Shown here in pieces: positions 36,243 to 46,564 of a DNA stretch of 64,000 bases. Origin of the DNA: Enterococcus canintestini (GTDB lineage Bacteria > Bacillota > Bacilli > Lactobacillales > Enterococcaceae); the NCBI RefSeq assembly GCF_001885735.1, contig NZ_JXKG01000002.1, positions 1-64,000 on the forward strand. Direction: 5' to 3'. A program made the translations under genes and the position numbers. The stretch's first letter is position 1, and every line of letters begins with the position of its first letter. The notes under the pieces were generated by a model. It was given only the letters and a program-made list of their open reading frames with translations, was not told where the DNA came from and did not search any database.

Positions 36243-37356
36243 GCCTTTATTACCAGGCGCTGTAATTGGCATTGTGGGTGGTGGACAATTAGGTCGGATG
36301 ATGACCATTAGCGCAAAAGAAATGGGTTTTCGCGTCGGCGTTTTAGATCCTGCTGCTGATTGTCCAACTGCACAAGTAGCAGATTGGCATATTGTGGCAG
36401 CGTATGACGATGTATTTGCTTTAGAAGAAATGGCTCGACGCTGTGATGTAATTACGTATGAGTTTGAAAATGTGAGTGTTGATGCCTTAAATGCCATTAT
36501 TTATAGTGCTAATGTCCCTCAAGGAACTGATCTTTTAGCAATCACACAAGATCGGTTAATGGAGAAAGCTTTCTTGGAAGAAAATAATATTGTGATTGCA
36601 CCGTATGAAACAATTATTAGTCCAACAGATATTCAAGATGCCATTGATAGTATTGGTTATCCTTGTGTCTTAAAAACAACTCGTGGTGGTTATGATGGTA
36701 AAGGACAATACGTTTTGTATAGTACTGCAGACTTAGCACCTTCAATGAATTTGCTACGTTCTGGCACTTGTGAGCTGGAAGCTTGGATTCCTTTTGAAAA
36801 AGAAATATCTGTCATGGTAGCAGGAAATGGCAGCGGGGAGTTTATGGTGTTTCCAGTAGTAGAAAATATTCATCGCCATAATATCTTACATGAAACTATT
36901 GCACCGGCTAGAGTCGCACCAGAAGTAGTAGAAGAAGCTCAACGAATTGCTAAGGTGATTGCTAAAGCTCTGGATTTACGTGGAGTGTTAGCGATTGAGA
37001 TGTTTTTGACCAAGACTGGCAGTATCTATGTCAATGAACTTGCACCGCGTCCGCATAATTCAGGACATTATTCCATTGAAGCATGTAACCAAAGTCAATT
37101 TGATGCTCATATTCGTGGGATTTGCGGTTGGCCTTTAGGAGAAGTGAAATTACTAAGCGATGCAGTTATGGTCAATATTTTAGGCGATGAGTTGCAAGAA
37201 ACATATGATTTAATTGCTAGAAAGCCAAACTGGCAATTTCACTATTACGGCAAAGCGCAGGCCAAGCCCGGGCGTAAGATGGGACACATTACCATTACAA
37301 CAGAAGACATCTATGCCACATTAGAAGAAATCTATCAAACAAATATTTGGGATTAG
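36226..37356 (+). CDS. purK: N5-carboxyaminoimidazole ribonucleotide synthase
   Basis: An ATP-grasp enzyme of 376 residues that carboxylates AIR with bicarbonate and [15 protein letters not shown] near the N-terminus is the family nucleotide-binding start, and [12 protein letters not shown] at about 146-157 and [14 protein letters not shown] at about 271-284 are the ATP-grasp motifs. The start is uncertain: GTG at 36226 gives a 17-nt overlap with purE, and TTG at 36235 gives 8. Neither has an ideal ribosome-binding site, which suggests re-initiation after purE. Confidence 0.92.
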   Translation: MINLVKPLLPGAVIGIVGGGQLGRMMTISAKEMGFRVGVLDPAADCPTAQVADWHIVAAYDDVFALEEMARRCDVITYEFENVSVDALNAIIYSANVPQGTDLLAITQDRLMEKAFLEENNIVIAPYETIISPTDIQDAIDSIGYPCVLKTTRGGYDGKGQYVLYSTADLAPSMNLLRSGTCELEAWIPFEKEISVMVAGNGSGEFMVFPVVENIHRHNILHETIAPARVAPEVVEEAQRIAKVIAKALDLRGVLAIEMFLTKTGSIYVNELAPRPHNSGHYSIEACNQSQFDAHIRGICGWPLGEVKLLSDAVMVNILGDELQETYDLIARKPNWQFHYYGKAQAKPGRKMGHITITTEDIYATLEEIYQTNIWD

Positions 37357-37418
37357 TCGTATTTTTTAGTATGATGAAACTATTTTTTTCAAATTTAAAA
37401 TAAGCGAGGAGCTATTGC

Positions 37419-38714
37419 ATGTTAGAACGTTACACACGCCCGGAAATGGGTGCAATTTGGACTGATCAAAATCGTTATCAAGCCTGGTTAGAAGTTGAAA
37501 TTTTAGCCGATGAAGCTTGGGCAGAACTAGGAGAAATTCCCAAAGAAGACGTTAAAAAAATTCGCGAGAACGCAAAATTTGATATTGATCGTATTTTAGA
37601 AATTGAAGAACAAACGCGCCACGACGTCGTAGCTTTTACCCGTGCGGTTTCTGAAAGTTTAGGATCAGAGCGCAAATGGGTCCATTACGGATTAACCAGT
37701 ACCGATGTTGTTGATACTGCTTATGGCTATTTATTAAAACAAGCCAACGATATTCTACGTCAAGACTTACAAAATTTCTTAGAAATCATTGGCAATAAAG
37801 CCAGAGAACATAAAAATACAGTTTGTATGGGACGTACTCATGGTGTTCATGCCGAACCAACAACTTTTGGCTTGAAATTAGCTACTTGGTATTCAGAAAT
37901 GAAACGTAACATCGAACGTTTTGAACATGCGGCAAAAGGGGTAGAAGCAGGTAAAATTTCCGGTGCAGTTGGAACTTTTGCGAATATTCCACCTTTTATT
38001 GAAGAATTCGTTTGTGAAAATTTAGGAATTCGTCCCCAAGAAATTTCTACGCAAGTGCTGCCACGAGATTTACATGCGGAGTACTTTGCAGCACTGGGAT
38101 TAATTGCCACTAGTATCGAACGTTTTGCTACAGAAATTCGTAGCTTACAAAAATCCGAAACAAGAGAAGTAGAGGAATATTTTGCTAAAGGGCAGAAAGG
38201 CTCTTCGGCAATGCCTCACAAACGTAATCCAATTGGTTCAGAAAATATGTGTGGTTTAGCGCGGGTTGTTAGAGGACATATGCTAACTGCTTATGAAAAT
38301 GTTCCATTATGGCATGAACGTGATATTTCACATTCCTCTGCTGAGCGTATTATCGTACCAGATACGACAATTTTATTAGATTATATGTTGAATCGTTTTG
38401 GTAATATTGTTAAAAATTTGACTGTTTTTCCGGAAAACATGAAACGCAACATGGACGCAACTTTTGGCTTAATTTATAGTCAACGGGTGATGTTAAAATT
38501 AATTGATAAAGGTATGACAAGAGAAGAAGCTTATGATTTGGTACAACCAAAAACAGCTTTTGCTTGGGATCACCAAACAAGTTTTAGACCTTTATTAGAA
38601 GAAGACGATAAAATCACGTCAATTTTGACTAAAGCGGATTTAGATGATGCTTTTGATTACCACTATCACCTTAAAAATGTTGATGCAATCTTTAAGCGAG
38701 TAGGTTTAGAATAA
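37419..38714 (+). CDS. purB: Adenylosuccinate lyase
   Basis: Acts twice in purine synthesis, in SAICAR cleavage and AMP formation. The 431-residue fumarase-superfamily enzyme has the signature loop [11 protein letters not shown] (residues 261-271) with the catalytic serine Ser262 or Ser263. The region [11 protein letters not shown] at about 88-98 and [13 protein letters not shown] near 139-151 match the family. AGGAG precedes the ATG. It is separated from purK by 62 nt. A terminator follows. Confidence 0.96.
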   Translation: MLERYTRPEMGAIWTDQNRYQAWLEVEILADEAWAELGEIPKEDVKKIRENAKFDIDRILEIEEQTRHDVVAFTRAVSESLGSERKWVHYGLTSTDVVDTAYGYLLKQANDILRQDLQNFLEIIGNKAREHKNTVCMGRTHGVHAEPTTFGLKLATWYSEMKRNIERFEHAAKGVEAGKISGAVGTFANIPPFIEEFVCENLGIRPQEISTQVLPRDLHAEYFAALGLIATSIERFATEIRSLQKSETREVEEYFAKGQKGSSAMPHKRNPIGSENMCGLARVVRGHMLTAYENVPLWHERDISHSSAERIIVPDTTILLDYMLNRFGNIVKNLTVFPENMKRNMDATFGLIYSQRVMLKLIDKGMTREEAYDLVQPKTAFAWDHQTSFRPLLEEDDKITSILTKADLDDAFDYHYHLKNVDAIFKRVGLE

Positions 38715-38720
38715 AGATTA

Positions 38721-38759
38721 AAAGAAGTCGTGGCGATAATGCTAAGGCTTCTTTTTTTG
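38721..38759 (+). terminator. Intrinsic terminator after purB
   Basis: AAGAAGTC pairs with GGCTTCTT around an imperfect inner stem, and a T-run follows. Confidence 0.7.
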
Positions 38760-38781
38760 TAGATAAAAAGTTTGTGGCAGT

Positions 38782-38822
38782 AAAAAAGGCGGTATGACAA
38801 AAAATGTCATACCGCCTTTTTC
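38782..38822. terminator. Perfect hairpin with TATGACA core, bidirectional
   Basis: AAAAAGGCGGTATGACA and TGTCATACCGCCTTTTT form a 17-bp stem with a 4-5-nt A loop and A/T ends on both sides. The core GGTATGACA is shared with the hairpin at 3066. It lies at the left edge of a repeat whose right edge is near 38865. Confidence 0.8.
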
Positions 38823-38865
38823 GATTAAACGTTGTGTTAGAAGGAACTTTTATCACAACTACTTT
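38782..38865. repeat. Short repeat element (copy of the 49.4-kb element)
   Basis: Left is the TATGACA hairpin; right is the 20-bp sequence ACTTTTATCACAACTACTTT (38846-38865), which occurs unchanged at 49539-49558. Inside, GTTGTG..CACAAC (38831-38859) forms a further hairpin. The stop codon of the minus-strand gene at 38864-38866 lies at its right edge. Confidence 0.6.
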
Positions 38866-39247
38866 AAATAAAGGCAACTTTTGGTTGTGTATAGTGGCGC
38901 AATCTTTCATCACGAAGGATCGCAAGTAAAGTCTCCACTAAAGAAAAATTATACTCTTCTAAATTGAAAAACACTTTAAAAGTGTAATGGTTTTTAAAAA
39001 AGCGTTGCTCGTGAATTTGTTCAATAATTAATTCTTCGTTGTGACTGTTTTGATAACGAAATATTCGTTTACGGCAGTCCACTTGGCGTTTTGAAGCTTG
39101 TTTTACTTTGCGAAAAGTGTAAAAAGAAGTGTTCTTATTCAGTTGGTAAACTTCTTCTACTGCTAACAAGTCATTAAATAAACGACGTCTATCATCAAAA
39201 GTAAGCGAATCTAAAAAATTGGCAATTACCTGATTGTCACTTTCCAT
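38864..39247 (-). CDS. Hypothetical protein, 127 aa
   Basis: A minus-strand gene lodged between the purB and purC units. The protein is soluble, helical and charged (SDNQVIANFLDSLTFDDRRRLFNDLL.. at the N-terminus; ..LVETLLAILRDERLRHYTQPKVAFI at the end). No family is recognised. The start at 39247 has AGGGGG about 7 nt upstream; an in-frame longer reading to 39274 has no site. The stop codon is at the edge of the repeat 38782-38865. It is divergent from purC. Confidence 0.6.
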   Translation of the reverse strand: MESDNQVIANFLDSLTFDDRRRLFNDLLAVEEVYQLNKNTSFYTFRKVKQASKRQVDCRKRIFRYQNSHNEELIIEQIHEQRFFKNHYTFKVFFNLEEYNFSLVETLLAILRDERLRHYTQPKVAFI

Positions 39248-39310
39248 CCATAAGCCCCCTAAAAATCCTATCAATGAATCTAAAAGTACTATATCACTTT
39301 TTTGTTTTGT

Positions 39311-39324
39311 TGTAAACGCTTCAT
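39311..39324. promoter_or_regulatory. cre-like site between the minus-strand hypothetical gene and purC
   Basis: TGTAAACGCTTCAT matches the cre consensus at 13 of 14 positions. It lies 64 nt upstream of the minus-strand gene start and about 150 nt before the purC promoter. Which gene it would serve is unclear. The rest of 39248-39559 holds the PurBoxes and the purC promoter and no convincing gene. Confidence 0.35.
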
Positions 39325-39413
39325 CAAATACTAGTCTAAATTATAAAATTTAAATAAAATTTATTAAAAAAAAGACAATGGGAAAACTAAAAAAGAAATC
39401 ATGTGTTTTAAGG

Positions 39414-39518
39414 TTAAACACGAACAATATATTCGTTTTAATCATTAAATATCCTGAAAAATATTGACCTTGATTTTATCAGTTGTTAAAATAAGTACAA
39501 GTTAAACACGAACGATTT
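39414..39518 (+). promoter_or_regulatory. PurBox-like sites and promoter of the pur operon
   Basis: A head-to-head box pair AAACACGAACAATAT / ATATTCGTTTTAATC (39416-39442) lies about 20 nt upstream of a near-perfect promoter: TTGACC (39464-39469), 17-nt spacer, TAAAAT (39487-39492). A third copy AAACACGAACGATTT (39504-39518) sits just after the likely transcription start, near +5. The downstream box would suit repression or attenuation by PurR, the upstream pair activation or repression. Confidence 0.65.
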
Positions 39519-39559
39519 CATTGTTTGTTCAATTTAATGTCAATAAAACGAGGTGCGAA

Positions 39560-40288
39560 ATGCAAAAGAAGGAATTACGCTATGCCGGTAAAGCAAAAAA
39601 ACTTTACGCTACTGATAATCCAGATGTTTTTTGGGTAGAGTATTTGGATCAAGCGACAGCTTTAAATGGTGTGAAAAAGGATAGAGTAGCTGGGAAAGGT
39701 GCTTTAAACAATCAAATTACTAGCTTAATTTTTGAACAACTAAAAAGCGAAGGGATTCCATCACATTTTGTTAAAAATGTATCTAAAACCGAACAACTAG
39801 TCAAAGGTGTGGAAATTATTCCACTAGAGGTTGTCGTTCGCAATGTTGCTGCTGGGAGTTTTTCAAAAAGATTACAAATTGAAGAAGGAACGCCTTTAGA
39901 TTTTCCAATTGTAGAATTTTATTACAAAGAAGATGCATTAGATGATCCATTTATTAATGATGACCATGTAAAACTGTTGAAACTTGCTACAGGTAAAGAA
40001 ATTAACGACCTCAAGCATTTGGCACGAGAAGTAAATGTGGCGTTGCAACGAATTTTTGAACAAATTGGAATTAAATTAATTGATTTTAAAATTGAAATTG
40101 GCCGTACCAAAACCGGTCAATTACTTTTAGCTGATGAAATCTCACCAGATACCTGCCGTTTGTGGGATTTATCAACCAATGAGCATTTAGATAAAGATAT
40201 CTATCGTCGTGATTTAGGCGATTTGGTTCCAGTATATGAGGAAGTATTATCGCGTTTAGAAAATCAATTTTTAGTAGAGGAGCAGTAG
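39560..40288 (+). CDS. purC: Phosphoribosylaminoimidazole-succinocarboxamide synthase
   Basis: Joins CAIR and aspartate to SAICAR. The 242-residue SAICAR synthetase has the ATP-binding N-terminal motif [12 protein letters not shown] at about 8-19, [15 protein letters not shown] at about 92-106, and the C-terminal [12 protein letters not shown] at about 193-204. The ATG at 39560 has GAGG 6 nt upstream. An in-frame longer reading from 39521 lacks a site. It is the first gene of a nine-gene unit; purS follows after one base. Confidence 0.96.
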   Translation: MQKKELRYAGKAKKLYATDNPDVFWVEYLDQATALNGVKKDRVAGKGALNNQITSLIFEQLKSEGIPSHFVKNVSKTEQLVKGVEIIPLEVVVRNVAAGSFSKRLQIEEGTPLDFPIVEFYYKEDALDDPFINDDHVKLLKLATGKEINDLKHLAREVNVALQRIFEQIGIKLIDFKIEIGRTKTGQLLLADEISPDTCRLWDLSTNEHLDKDIYRRDLGDLVPVYEEVLSRLENQFLVEEQ

Positions 40289-40289
40289 C

Positions 40290-40544
40290 ATGTATTTCGT
40301 AAAAGTTTATGTAACATATAAAGAATCAGTTTTAGATCCCCAAGGAGAAGCGGTTAAAGGGGCAGTTCACCGGATGGGTTATGAAGAAATCGATGAAATT
40401 CGGATTGGAAAATATTTTGAAATTAAGGTAGCAAAAAGTGATTATCCCGTTGAAGAGATGATTGAAAATATTTGTGACAAATTATTAGCCAATGTCAACA
40501 TGGAAACTTATCGTTACGAAATTACTGCAATGGAGGAAGTCTAA
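40290..40544 (+). CDS. purS: Phosphoribosylformylglycinamidine synthase subunit PurS
   Basis: The small 84-residue scaffold subunit of the three-part FGAM synthase. The short beta-alpha-beta-type sequence [30 protein letters not shown] is typical of PurS, as is [13 protein letters not shown] precedes the ATG. One base separates it from purQ. The small size and position between purC and purQ leave little doubt. Confidence 0.95.
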   Translation: MYFVKVYVTYKESVLDPQGEAVKGAVHRMGYEEIDEIRIGKYFEIKVAKSDYPVEEMIENICDKLLANVNMETYRYEITAMEEV

Positions 40545-40545
40545 T

Positions 40546-41220
40546 ATGAAATTCGCCGTAGTCGTATTTCCCGGCTCTAATTGTGACATGGATATGCTTT
40601 GGGCGATTAAAGATGTAATGGGAGCAGAAGCGGAATATGTACGCCACGATGTGAGCTCATTAGCAGGTTTTGATGGCGTGTTGTTGCCCGGGGGCTTTTC
40701 ATATGGTGATTATTTGCGTTGTGGAGCGATTGCTCGTTTTTCACCAATTATGGCAGAAGTAAAACGTTTTGCCCAAGAAGGAAAACCTGTCTTTGGTACT
40801 TGTAATGGTTTTCAAGTTTTAACAGAAGCTGGCTTGTTACCAGGTGCTTTAATTCGTAATAAATCATTACATTTTATTTGTAAAACAACACCCATAAAAG
40901 TCAACAATCAAACAAAATTTACTTCTGAATATGAAACAGATGAAGTGATTGATCTTCCTGTTGCTCATGGGGAAGGTAATTATATTTGTGATGAACAAAC
41001 TTTAGCGCAATTAAAAGCAAACAATCAAATCGTTTTTACTTATGAAGAGGATGTAAATGGTAGTGTAGAAAATATTGCTGGTATTTGTAATGAAGCTGGT
41101 AATGTCTTAGGGATGATGCCTCATCCAGAACGTGCAATGGAATCATTACTAGGCTCAACTGCCGGCAAACGTTTTTTTGCCTCAATTTTGAAAAATTTCG
41201 GAAAGGTGTCCGTTAAATAA
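40546..41220 (+). CDS. purQ: Phosphoribosylformylglycinamidine synthase subunit PurQ (glutaminase)
   Basis: A 224-residue class I glutamine amidotransferase supplying ammonia to PurL. The nucleophile Cys86 lies in [11 protein letters not shown], the oxyanion-hole loop is [11 protein letters not shown] near 47-57, and the catalytic His lies in [10 protein letters not shown] near the C-terminus. GGAGG lies 6-7 nt before the ATG. The longer in-frame reading from 40492 overlaps purS and is not used. The stop overlaps the purL start codon. Confidence 0.95.
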   Translation: MKFAVVVFPGSNCDMDMLWAIKDVMGAEAEYVRHDVSSLAGFDGVLLPGGFSYGDYLRCGAIARFSPIMAEVKRFAQEGKPVFGTCNGFQVLTEAGLLPGALIRNKSLHFICKTTPIKVNNQTKFTSEYETDEVIDLPVAHGEGNYICDEQTLAQLKANNQIVFTYEEDVNGSVENIAGICNEAGNVLGMMPHPERAMESLLGSTAGKRFFASILKNFGKVSVK

Positions 41221-43442
41221 TGATGAAAATAAGTGAACCAACACCACAAGAAATCAAAGAACATAAAATTTATGCCGAGTGGGGCTTAACCGATGAAGAG
41301 TATCGCTTGATTGCAGAAGATATTTTAGGACGTATGCCTAATTACACAGAGACTGGTCTTTTTTCTGTTATGTGGAGTGAGCACTGTTCGTATAAAAATT
41401 CTAAACCCGTTTTGCGTAAATTCCCTACTAGTGGTCCACAAGTTTTACAAGGACCTGGTGAAGGTGCGGGAATTGTAGATATCGGTGATGGGAAAGCGGT
41501 AGTTTTTAAGGCGGAAAGTCATAATCATCCTTCTGCGGTTGAACCTTATGAAGGTGCAGCAACAGGTGTCGGTGGGATTATTCGCGATATTTTCAGCATG
41601 GGTGCCCGTCCAATTGCAATCTTAGATTCATTGCGTTTTGGCGAGTTAGACAATTCGCGAACGAAATACTTATTAGAAGAAGTAGTAGCTGGTATTTCCG
41701 GCTACGGCAACTGCATTGGAATTCCAACTGTTGGTGGAGAGGTATCCTTTGATCCTTGTTATGAAGGAAATCCACTAGTAAATGCTATGTGTGTTGGCTT
41801 AATCGAACATAAAGATATTCAAAAAGGACAGGCTAAAGGTGTCGGCAACGCCATTATGTACGTTGGAGCAAAAACAGGGCGCGATGGTATTCATGGCGCA
41901 ACATTTGCTTCAGAAGAATTTGTTGAAGGCCAAGAGCAACAACGTTCTGCTGTTCAAGTTGGCGATCCTTTCATGGAAAAATTATTACTAGAGGCATGTT
42001 TGGAATTAATTTTAGAACACCAAGATATTTTAGTTGGCATTCAGGATATGGGAGCAGCAGGACTAGTATCTTCTAGTGCAGAAATGGCATCAAAAGCCGG
42101 ATCTGGGTTGAAATTATATCTCGATGACGTTCCACAAAGAGAAACTGGGATGACGCCTTATGAAATGATGTTATCTGAGTCACAAGAGCGGATGTTAATT
42201 TGTGTCAAAAAAGGCGCAGAAAAAGAAGTTGAAGAACTTTTTTCTAAATATGAATTAGATGCCGTTACAATCGGTGAAGTGACAGATGACGGGCTTTATC
42301 GTCTCTATCATCATGGTGTTGAAGTGGCGAATTTACCTGTCGACGCTCTAGCAGAAGATGCTCCGACTTATTATAAGGAGTATGTAGAGCCAGCCCGCAT
42401 TAAAGAATTCGCTGAAATGGAAGATTTCACTCCTGTAGTCGAAGATGCTACAGCGACGTTATTGCAATTGTTACAACAGCCGACGATTGCATCAAAAAAA
42501 ATGATTTATGAAACGTATGATTCTCAAGTGCGCACAAATACTGTTGTAACACCAGGAAGTGATGCAGCAGTTTTACGGGTAAGAGGAACAAACAAAGCGC
42601 TGGCCATGACAACGGATTGTAATGCTCGCTATCTGTATTTAAATCCAGAAATTGGTGGACAAATTGCCGTCGCCGAAGCAGCCCGTAATATTGTTGCTAG
42701 TGGAGGGCAGCCTTTAGCAATCACAGATTGCTTAAACTATGGTTCTCCTGATAAACCAGAAGGATTCTGGGAATTATGGACTTCAGCAGATGGTATTAGT
42801 GCTGCTTGCCGTACTCTTAATACGCCAGTGATTTCAGGAAATGTTTCGTTATATAACGAAACAAACGGTAAAGCAATTTATCCAACCCCTGTAATTGGAA
42901 TGGTAGGGCTAATCGCGGATACAAAAGATATTACCACTCAAGATTTTAAAGCTTCTGATGATCTTATTTATATCGTCGGTGAAACTTTTGCTGATTTCAA
43001 CGGTACAGAAATTCAAAAAATGCAAAAGGGTTTAATTGAAGGTAAACTAATGGATTTTAATTTGGCAACAGAAAAAGTTAATCAAGATTTGGTGTTAAAA
43101 GCAATTCAAACTGGACTTGTCACAAGCGCCCACGATTGCGCAGAAGGAGGTCTAGCGGTAGCTTTAGCGGAATGTACTTTTAAAAATGGTTTTGGGCTTA
43201 ATGTAGCTGTAAAAATGCCAAAAGAAAACTTATTTGCAGAAACGCAATCTCGTTTTGTTTTATCTGTGAAAAAAGAAAAACAAGCAGCTTTTGAAAAATT
43301 AGCGAAAGACAAAGCGACACTAATTGGTAAAGTTACAGACGATGGAGAAATTAAGATTCAAGCCTTGGACGGCAATATCGCAGTTGCAACATACACTGCC
43401 AAAGAACTTTGGGAGGAAGCCATTGCATGTCTTATGAAGTAA
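41220..43442 (+). CDS. purL: Phosphoribosylformylglycinamidine synthase subunit PurL
   Basis: The small type of PurL, 740 residues, that works with PurS and PurQ to make FGAM. ATP-binding motifs include [22 protein letters not shown] at about 101-122 and [26 protein letters not shown] in the second half. The fold is two AIR-synthetase-like halves. ATG at 41220 or 41223 is possible; the first overlaps the purQ stop by one base. Only a modest GAAAGGTG site precedes it. purF overlaps its end by 16 nt. Confidence 0.95.
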   Translation: MMKISEPTPQEIKEHKIYAEWGLTDEEYRLIAEDILGRMPNYTETGLFSVMWSEHCSYKNSKPVLRKFPTSGPQVLQGPGEGAGIVDIGDGKAVVFKAESHNHPSAVEPYEGAATGVGGIIRDIFSMGARPIAILDSLRFGELDNSRTKYLLEEVVAGISGYGNCIGIPTVGGEVSFDPCYEGNPLVNAMCVGLIEHKDIQKGQAKGVGNAIMYVGAKTGRDGIHGATFASEEFVEGQEQQRSAVQVGDPFMEKLLLEACLELILEHQDILVGIQDMGAAGLVSSSAEMASKAGSGLKLYLDDVPQRETGMTPYEMMLSESQERMLICVKKGAEKEVEELFSKYELDAVTIGEVTDDGLYRLYHHGVEVANLPVDALAEDAPTYYKEYVEPARIKEFAEMEDFTPVVEDATATLLQLLQQPTIASKKMIYETYDSQVRTNTVVTPGSDAAVLRVRGTNKALAMTTDCNARYLYLNPEIGGQIAVAEAARNIVASGGQPLAITDCLNYGSPDKPEGFWELWTSADGISAACRTLNTPVISGNVSLYNETNGKAIYPTPVIGMVGLIADTKDITTQDFKASDDLIYIVGETFADFNGTEIQKMQKGLIEGKLMDFNLATEKVNQDLVLKAIQTGLVTSAHDCAEGGLAVALAECTFKNGFGLNVAVKMPKENLFAETQSRFVLSVKKEKQAAFEKLAKDKATLIGKVTDDGEIKIQALDGNIAVATYTAKELWEEAIACLMK

Positions 43443-44866
43443 AAAGTTTAAATGAAGAATGTGGCATTTTTGGCGTCTGGGGTCACCCAGACGCAGCACG
43501 TGTCACTTATTTTGGTCTTCACAGTTTGCAACATCGAGGACAAGAAGGCGCCGGAATTGTTTCAAATGATAACGGCAAACTATATGGCTATCGTGAATTA
43601 GGTTTATTATCAGAAGTCTTTAAAGACGATCGTCAATTGGCACAATTAAAGGGAAGTGCTGCAATCGGGCATGTTCGTTACGCGACAGCCGGAAATGGTA
43701 GTGTGGATAACATCCAGCCTTTTTTGTTTAAGTTTTATGATTGTTCAGTTGGGCTGGCTCATAATGGCAATTTAACAAATGCGCGTAGTTTGCGGACTAG
43801 CTTGGAACAAGATGGCGCGATTTTCCACTCCAACTCCGATACAGAAATTTTAATGCACTTAATCCGACGCAGTAAAAAAGAAAATTGGTTGGAACAATTA
43901 AAAGAAGCGCTAAACGAGGTAAAAGGTGGTTTTGCCTATATCTTGATGCGAGAAGATTGTATGGTGGCAGCTTTAGATGCTAACGGTTTTCGCCCGCTAG
44001 CGATTGGTAAAATGAAAAATGGCGCCTATGTGGTCGCTTCTGAAACTTGTGCGTTGGAAGTAAGTGGCGCTGAATTTGTTCGTGACGTACAACCCGGTGA
44101 AATTATTATCATTAATGACGAAGGCGTGACAATTGAGCACTTCACAGAAGATACACAACATGCGATTTGTTCAATGGAATATGTTTATTTTGCTCGACCA
44201 GATTCTAATATTGCTGGGGTGAATGTCCATACAGCTAGAAAAAACATGGGACGCAATTTAGCTAAAGAAGCCCCGGTTGACGCAGATATGGTAATTGGGG
44301 TTCCCAATTCCTCGCTATCAGCAGCCAGTGGTTATGCCGAAGCCTCAGGTATTCCTTATGAATTAGGTTTAGTAAAAAATCAATATGTCGCCAGAACTTT
44401 TATTCAACCGACACAAGAGTTAAGAGAACAAGGTGTACGGATGAAATTATCTGCTGTTCGCGGAGTTGTTGCAGGCAAAAAAGTGATTATGGTCGATGAT
44501 TCTATCGTTAGAGGTACCACCAGTCGTCGCATTGTCGATTTATTAAAAGAAGCAGGCGCAAAAGAAGTACATGTCAGAATCGCTTCGCCGCCTTTAAAAT
44601 ATCCTTGTTTTTATGGCATTGATATTCAAACTCGTAAAGAATTAATCGCAGCCAATCATTCAGTAGAAGAAATTCGTCAAGTTATTGGTGCAGACTCTTT
44701 AAGTTATTTGAGTGAAGATGGTTTAATCGATGCGATTGGATTAGACTTTGATGCACCATATGGGGGCTTATGTATGGCCTATTTTAACGGTGACTATCCG
44801 ACCCCTTTATACGATTACGAAGAAAAGTATCAAGCTTCACTAAAAGAACAAACTTCATTTTTCTAA
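43427..44866 (+). CDS. purF: Amidophosphoribosyltransferase
   Basis: Makes phosphoribosylamine from PRPP and glutamine, the committed step of purine synthesis. The 479-residue protein begins with an 11-residue propeptide followed by Cys12 in LNEECGIFG, which becomes the N-terminal nucleophile after cleavage, as in B. subtilis. The PRPP loop is [13 protein letters not shown]. The ATG at 43427 has GGGAGGAAG in front and lies inside the end of purL. The longer in-frame reading from 43409 is not used. The family is usually feedback-inhibited by purine nucleotides. Confidence 0.96.
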   Translation: MSYEVKSLNEECGIFGVWGHPDAARVTYFGLHSLQHRGQEGAGIVSNDNGKLYGYRELGLLSEVFKDDRQLAQLKGSAAIGHVRYATAGNGSVDNIQPFLFKFYDCSVGLAHNGNLTNARSLRTSLEQDGAIFHSNSDTEILMHLIRRSKKENWLEQLKEALNEVKGGFAYILMREDCMVAALDANGFRPLAIGKMKNGAYVVASETCALEVSGAEFVRDVQPGEIIIINDEGVTIEHFTEDTQHAICSMEYVYFARPDSNIAGVNVHTARKNMGRNLAKEAPVDADMVIGVPNSSLSAASGYAEASGIPYELGLVKNQYVARTFIQPTQELREQGVRMKLSAVRGVVAGKKVIMVDDSIVRGTTSRRIVDLLKEAGAKEVHVRIASPPLKYPCFYGIDIQTRKELIAANHSVEEIRQVIGADSLSYLSEDGLIDAIGLDFDAPYGGLCMAYFNGDYPTPLYDYEEKYQASLKEQTSFF

Positions 44867-44884
44867 ATAAAAGGAGCGAAAAAA

Positions 44885-45937
44885 GTGGCGAATGCATATG
44901 CAAAAGCTGGCGTTGATGTGAATGCTGGTTATGAGGTAGTAGAGCGAATTAAAAAACATGTCAAAAAAACGGAACGCTTAGGAGTTATGGGCGCTTTAGG
45001 TGGTTTTGGCGGTTGTTTTGATTTAAGTAGTTTGAAGATCAAAGAACCAGTTTTAATTTCTGGAACCGATGGTGTGGGGACCAAATTGATGGTGGCTTTT
45101 AAAGAAGATAAACACGATACAATCGGGATTGACTGTGTGGCAATGTGTGTTAATGACATCGTCGCCCAAGGAGCAGAACCGTTATATTTCTTAGATTATT
45201 TGGCAACTGGTAAAAATGAACCTGCCCGTTTAGAACAAGTCGTAGCAGGAGTTGCTGAAGGCTGTTTACAAGCAGGAGCCGCTTTAATTGGTGGCGAAAC
45301 TGCTGAAATGCCTGGAATGTACGAAGAACAAGAGTATGACTTAGCTGGTTTTGCAGTTGGTGTAGCCGAAAAAAGTCAACTAATAACAGGTGAAAATATT
45401 CAAGCCGGAGATGTGTTATTAGGCTTGCCTTCTACAGGGATTCATTCTAATGGTTTTTCTTTAGTACGTAAAATTTTCTTTACAGAACATAACTTATCTG
45501 GCGACACGAAGATTGCAGCGTTAGAAGGTAAAACGTTAGGTGAGGTTCTTTTAACCCCAACGAAAATATATGTTAAAGCATTAATGCCTTTAATAAAAGA
45601 AAATTTAGTTAATGGAATCGCTCATATCACAGGCGGTGGCTTTGTGGAAAATATTCCGCGGATGCTACCAGAAAATGTGGCAGTTGAAATTACCGAAGGA
45701 GCTTGGCCAGTGTTACCGATCTTTACTGTTTTGGAAGAATACGGCCAGCTTAACCATAAAGAAATGTTTGAAATCTTTAACATGGGAATTGGGATGGTTT
45801 TAGCTGTAAGTAAAGAAAATGTAGCGCAAGTAAAAGCAGTTTTGGCAGAGTTAGACGAGCCATGTTATGAGCTTGGTCAAGTGGTAGCTGCTACAAAAGA
45901 TGCCCCTGCGATTACAATAAATGAGGAAAAGAAATGA
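44885..45937 (+). CDS. purM: Phosphoribosylformylglycinamidine cyclo-ligase (AIR synthetase)
   Basis: Closes FGAM to AIR with ATP. The 350-residue protein has [16 protein letters not shown] at about 57-72, the conserved [17 protein letters not shown] at about 138-154 and [13 protein letters not shown] at about 182-194. The start is GTG at 44885 with AAAGGAG about 7 nt upstream. Its stop overlaps the purN start as ATGA. It is in the middle of the pur operon. Confidence 0.96.
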   Translation: MANAYAKAGVDVNAGYEVVERIKKHVKKTERLGVMGALGGFGGCFDLSSLKIKEPVLISGTDGVGTKLMVAFKEDKHDTIGIDCVAMCVNDIVAQGAEPLYFLDYLATGKNEPARLEQVVAGVAEGCLQAGAALIGGETAEMPGMYEEQEYDLAGFAVGVAEKSQLITGENIQAGDVLLGLPSTGIHSNGFSLVRKIFFTEHNLSGDTKIAALEGKTLGEVLLTPTKIYVKALMPLIKENLVNGIAHITGGGFVENIPRMLPENVAVEITEGAWPVLPIFTVLEEYGQLNHKEMFEIFNMGIGMVLAVSKENVAQVKAVLAELDEPCYELGQVVAATKDAPAITINEEKK

Positions 45938-46506
45938 GAATTGCCGTTTTAGCTTCTGGTAATGGGAGCAATTTTGAAGCGCTGGCGGATTTTTTTCAAA
46001 AAGAAAAGCTCCCCGCAGAAATTGCTCTTGTTTTTAGTGATAAAAAAGATGCTTTTGTTTTAAAACGAGCTGAGAAATTTAATGTGCCAACTTTTCACTT
46101 GGCACCAAAAGACTTTCCGGATAAAAAGGCCTATGAAACAGCACTGTTGGCACTATTACAACTCGAAAAAATTGATTTAATTGTATTGGCAGGCTATATG
46201 CGCATTATTGGTGAAGGATTATTAACAGCTTTTCCTAAAAAAATTATTAATATCCACCCATCATTATTACCGGCTTTTCCGGGTCTTCATGGGATAAAGG
46301 ATGCTTATGATTATGGTGTGAAAGTAACTGGTGTGACCGTTCATTATATTGATGCTGGAGTGGATACTGGACCAATTATTGCCCAAGCACCAGTAAGCAT
46401 TGACTCAGAAGATGACTTAACTACTTTAGAGGCAAAAATTCATCAAGTGGAGCATCAACTGTATCCCGAAGTTCTAAAAAAAATTGTAATGTCTAAAGGG
46501 AAATAG
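45934..46506 (+). CDS. purN: Phosphoribosylglycinamide formyltransferase (folate-dependent)
   Basis: Formylates GAR with 10-formyl-tetrahydrofolate. The 190-residue protein has the NGSNFEAL start loop, catalytic Asn and His in [16 protein letters not shown] at about 106-121, and the catalytic Asp in [10 protein letters not shown]. It starts inside the purM stop codon. purH follows after 58 nt, which contains a new AGAGGAG site but no terminator, so purH and purD are probably on the same transcript. Confidence 0.95.
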   Translation: MRIAVLASGNGSNFEALADFFQKEKLPAEIALVFSDKKDAFVLKRAEKFNVPTFHLAPKDFPDKKAYETALLALLQLEKIDLIVLAGYMRIIGEGLLTAFPKKIINIHPSLLPAFPGLHGIKDAYDYGVKVTGVTVHYIDAGVDTGPIIAQAPVSIDSEDDLTTLEAKIHQVEHQLYPEVLKKIVMSKGK

Positions 46507-46564
46507 CGCTAGAATAAGTACCTTTAGTTTATTCTTTTAAACTTAAATCAGAGGAGTTAATGAA

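Noticed and set aside
36180-36497. A 105-codon minus-strand ORF
   Set aside because: It is antisense to purE/purK. The plus-strand frames have clear family motifs.
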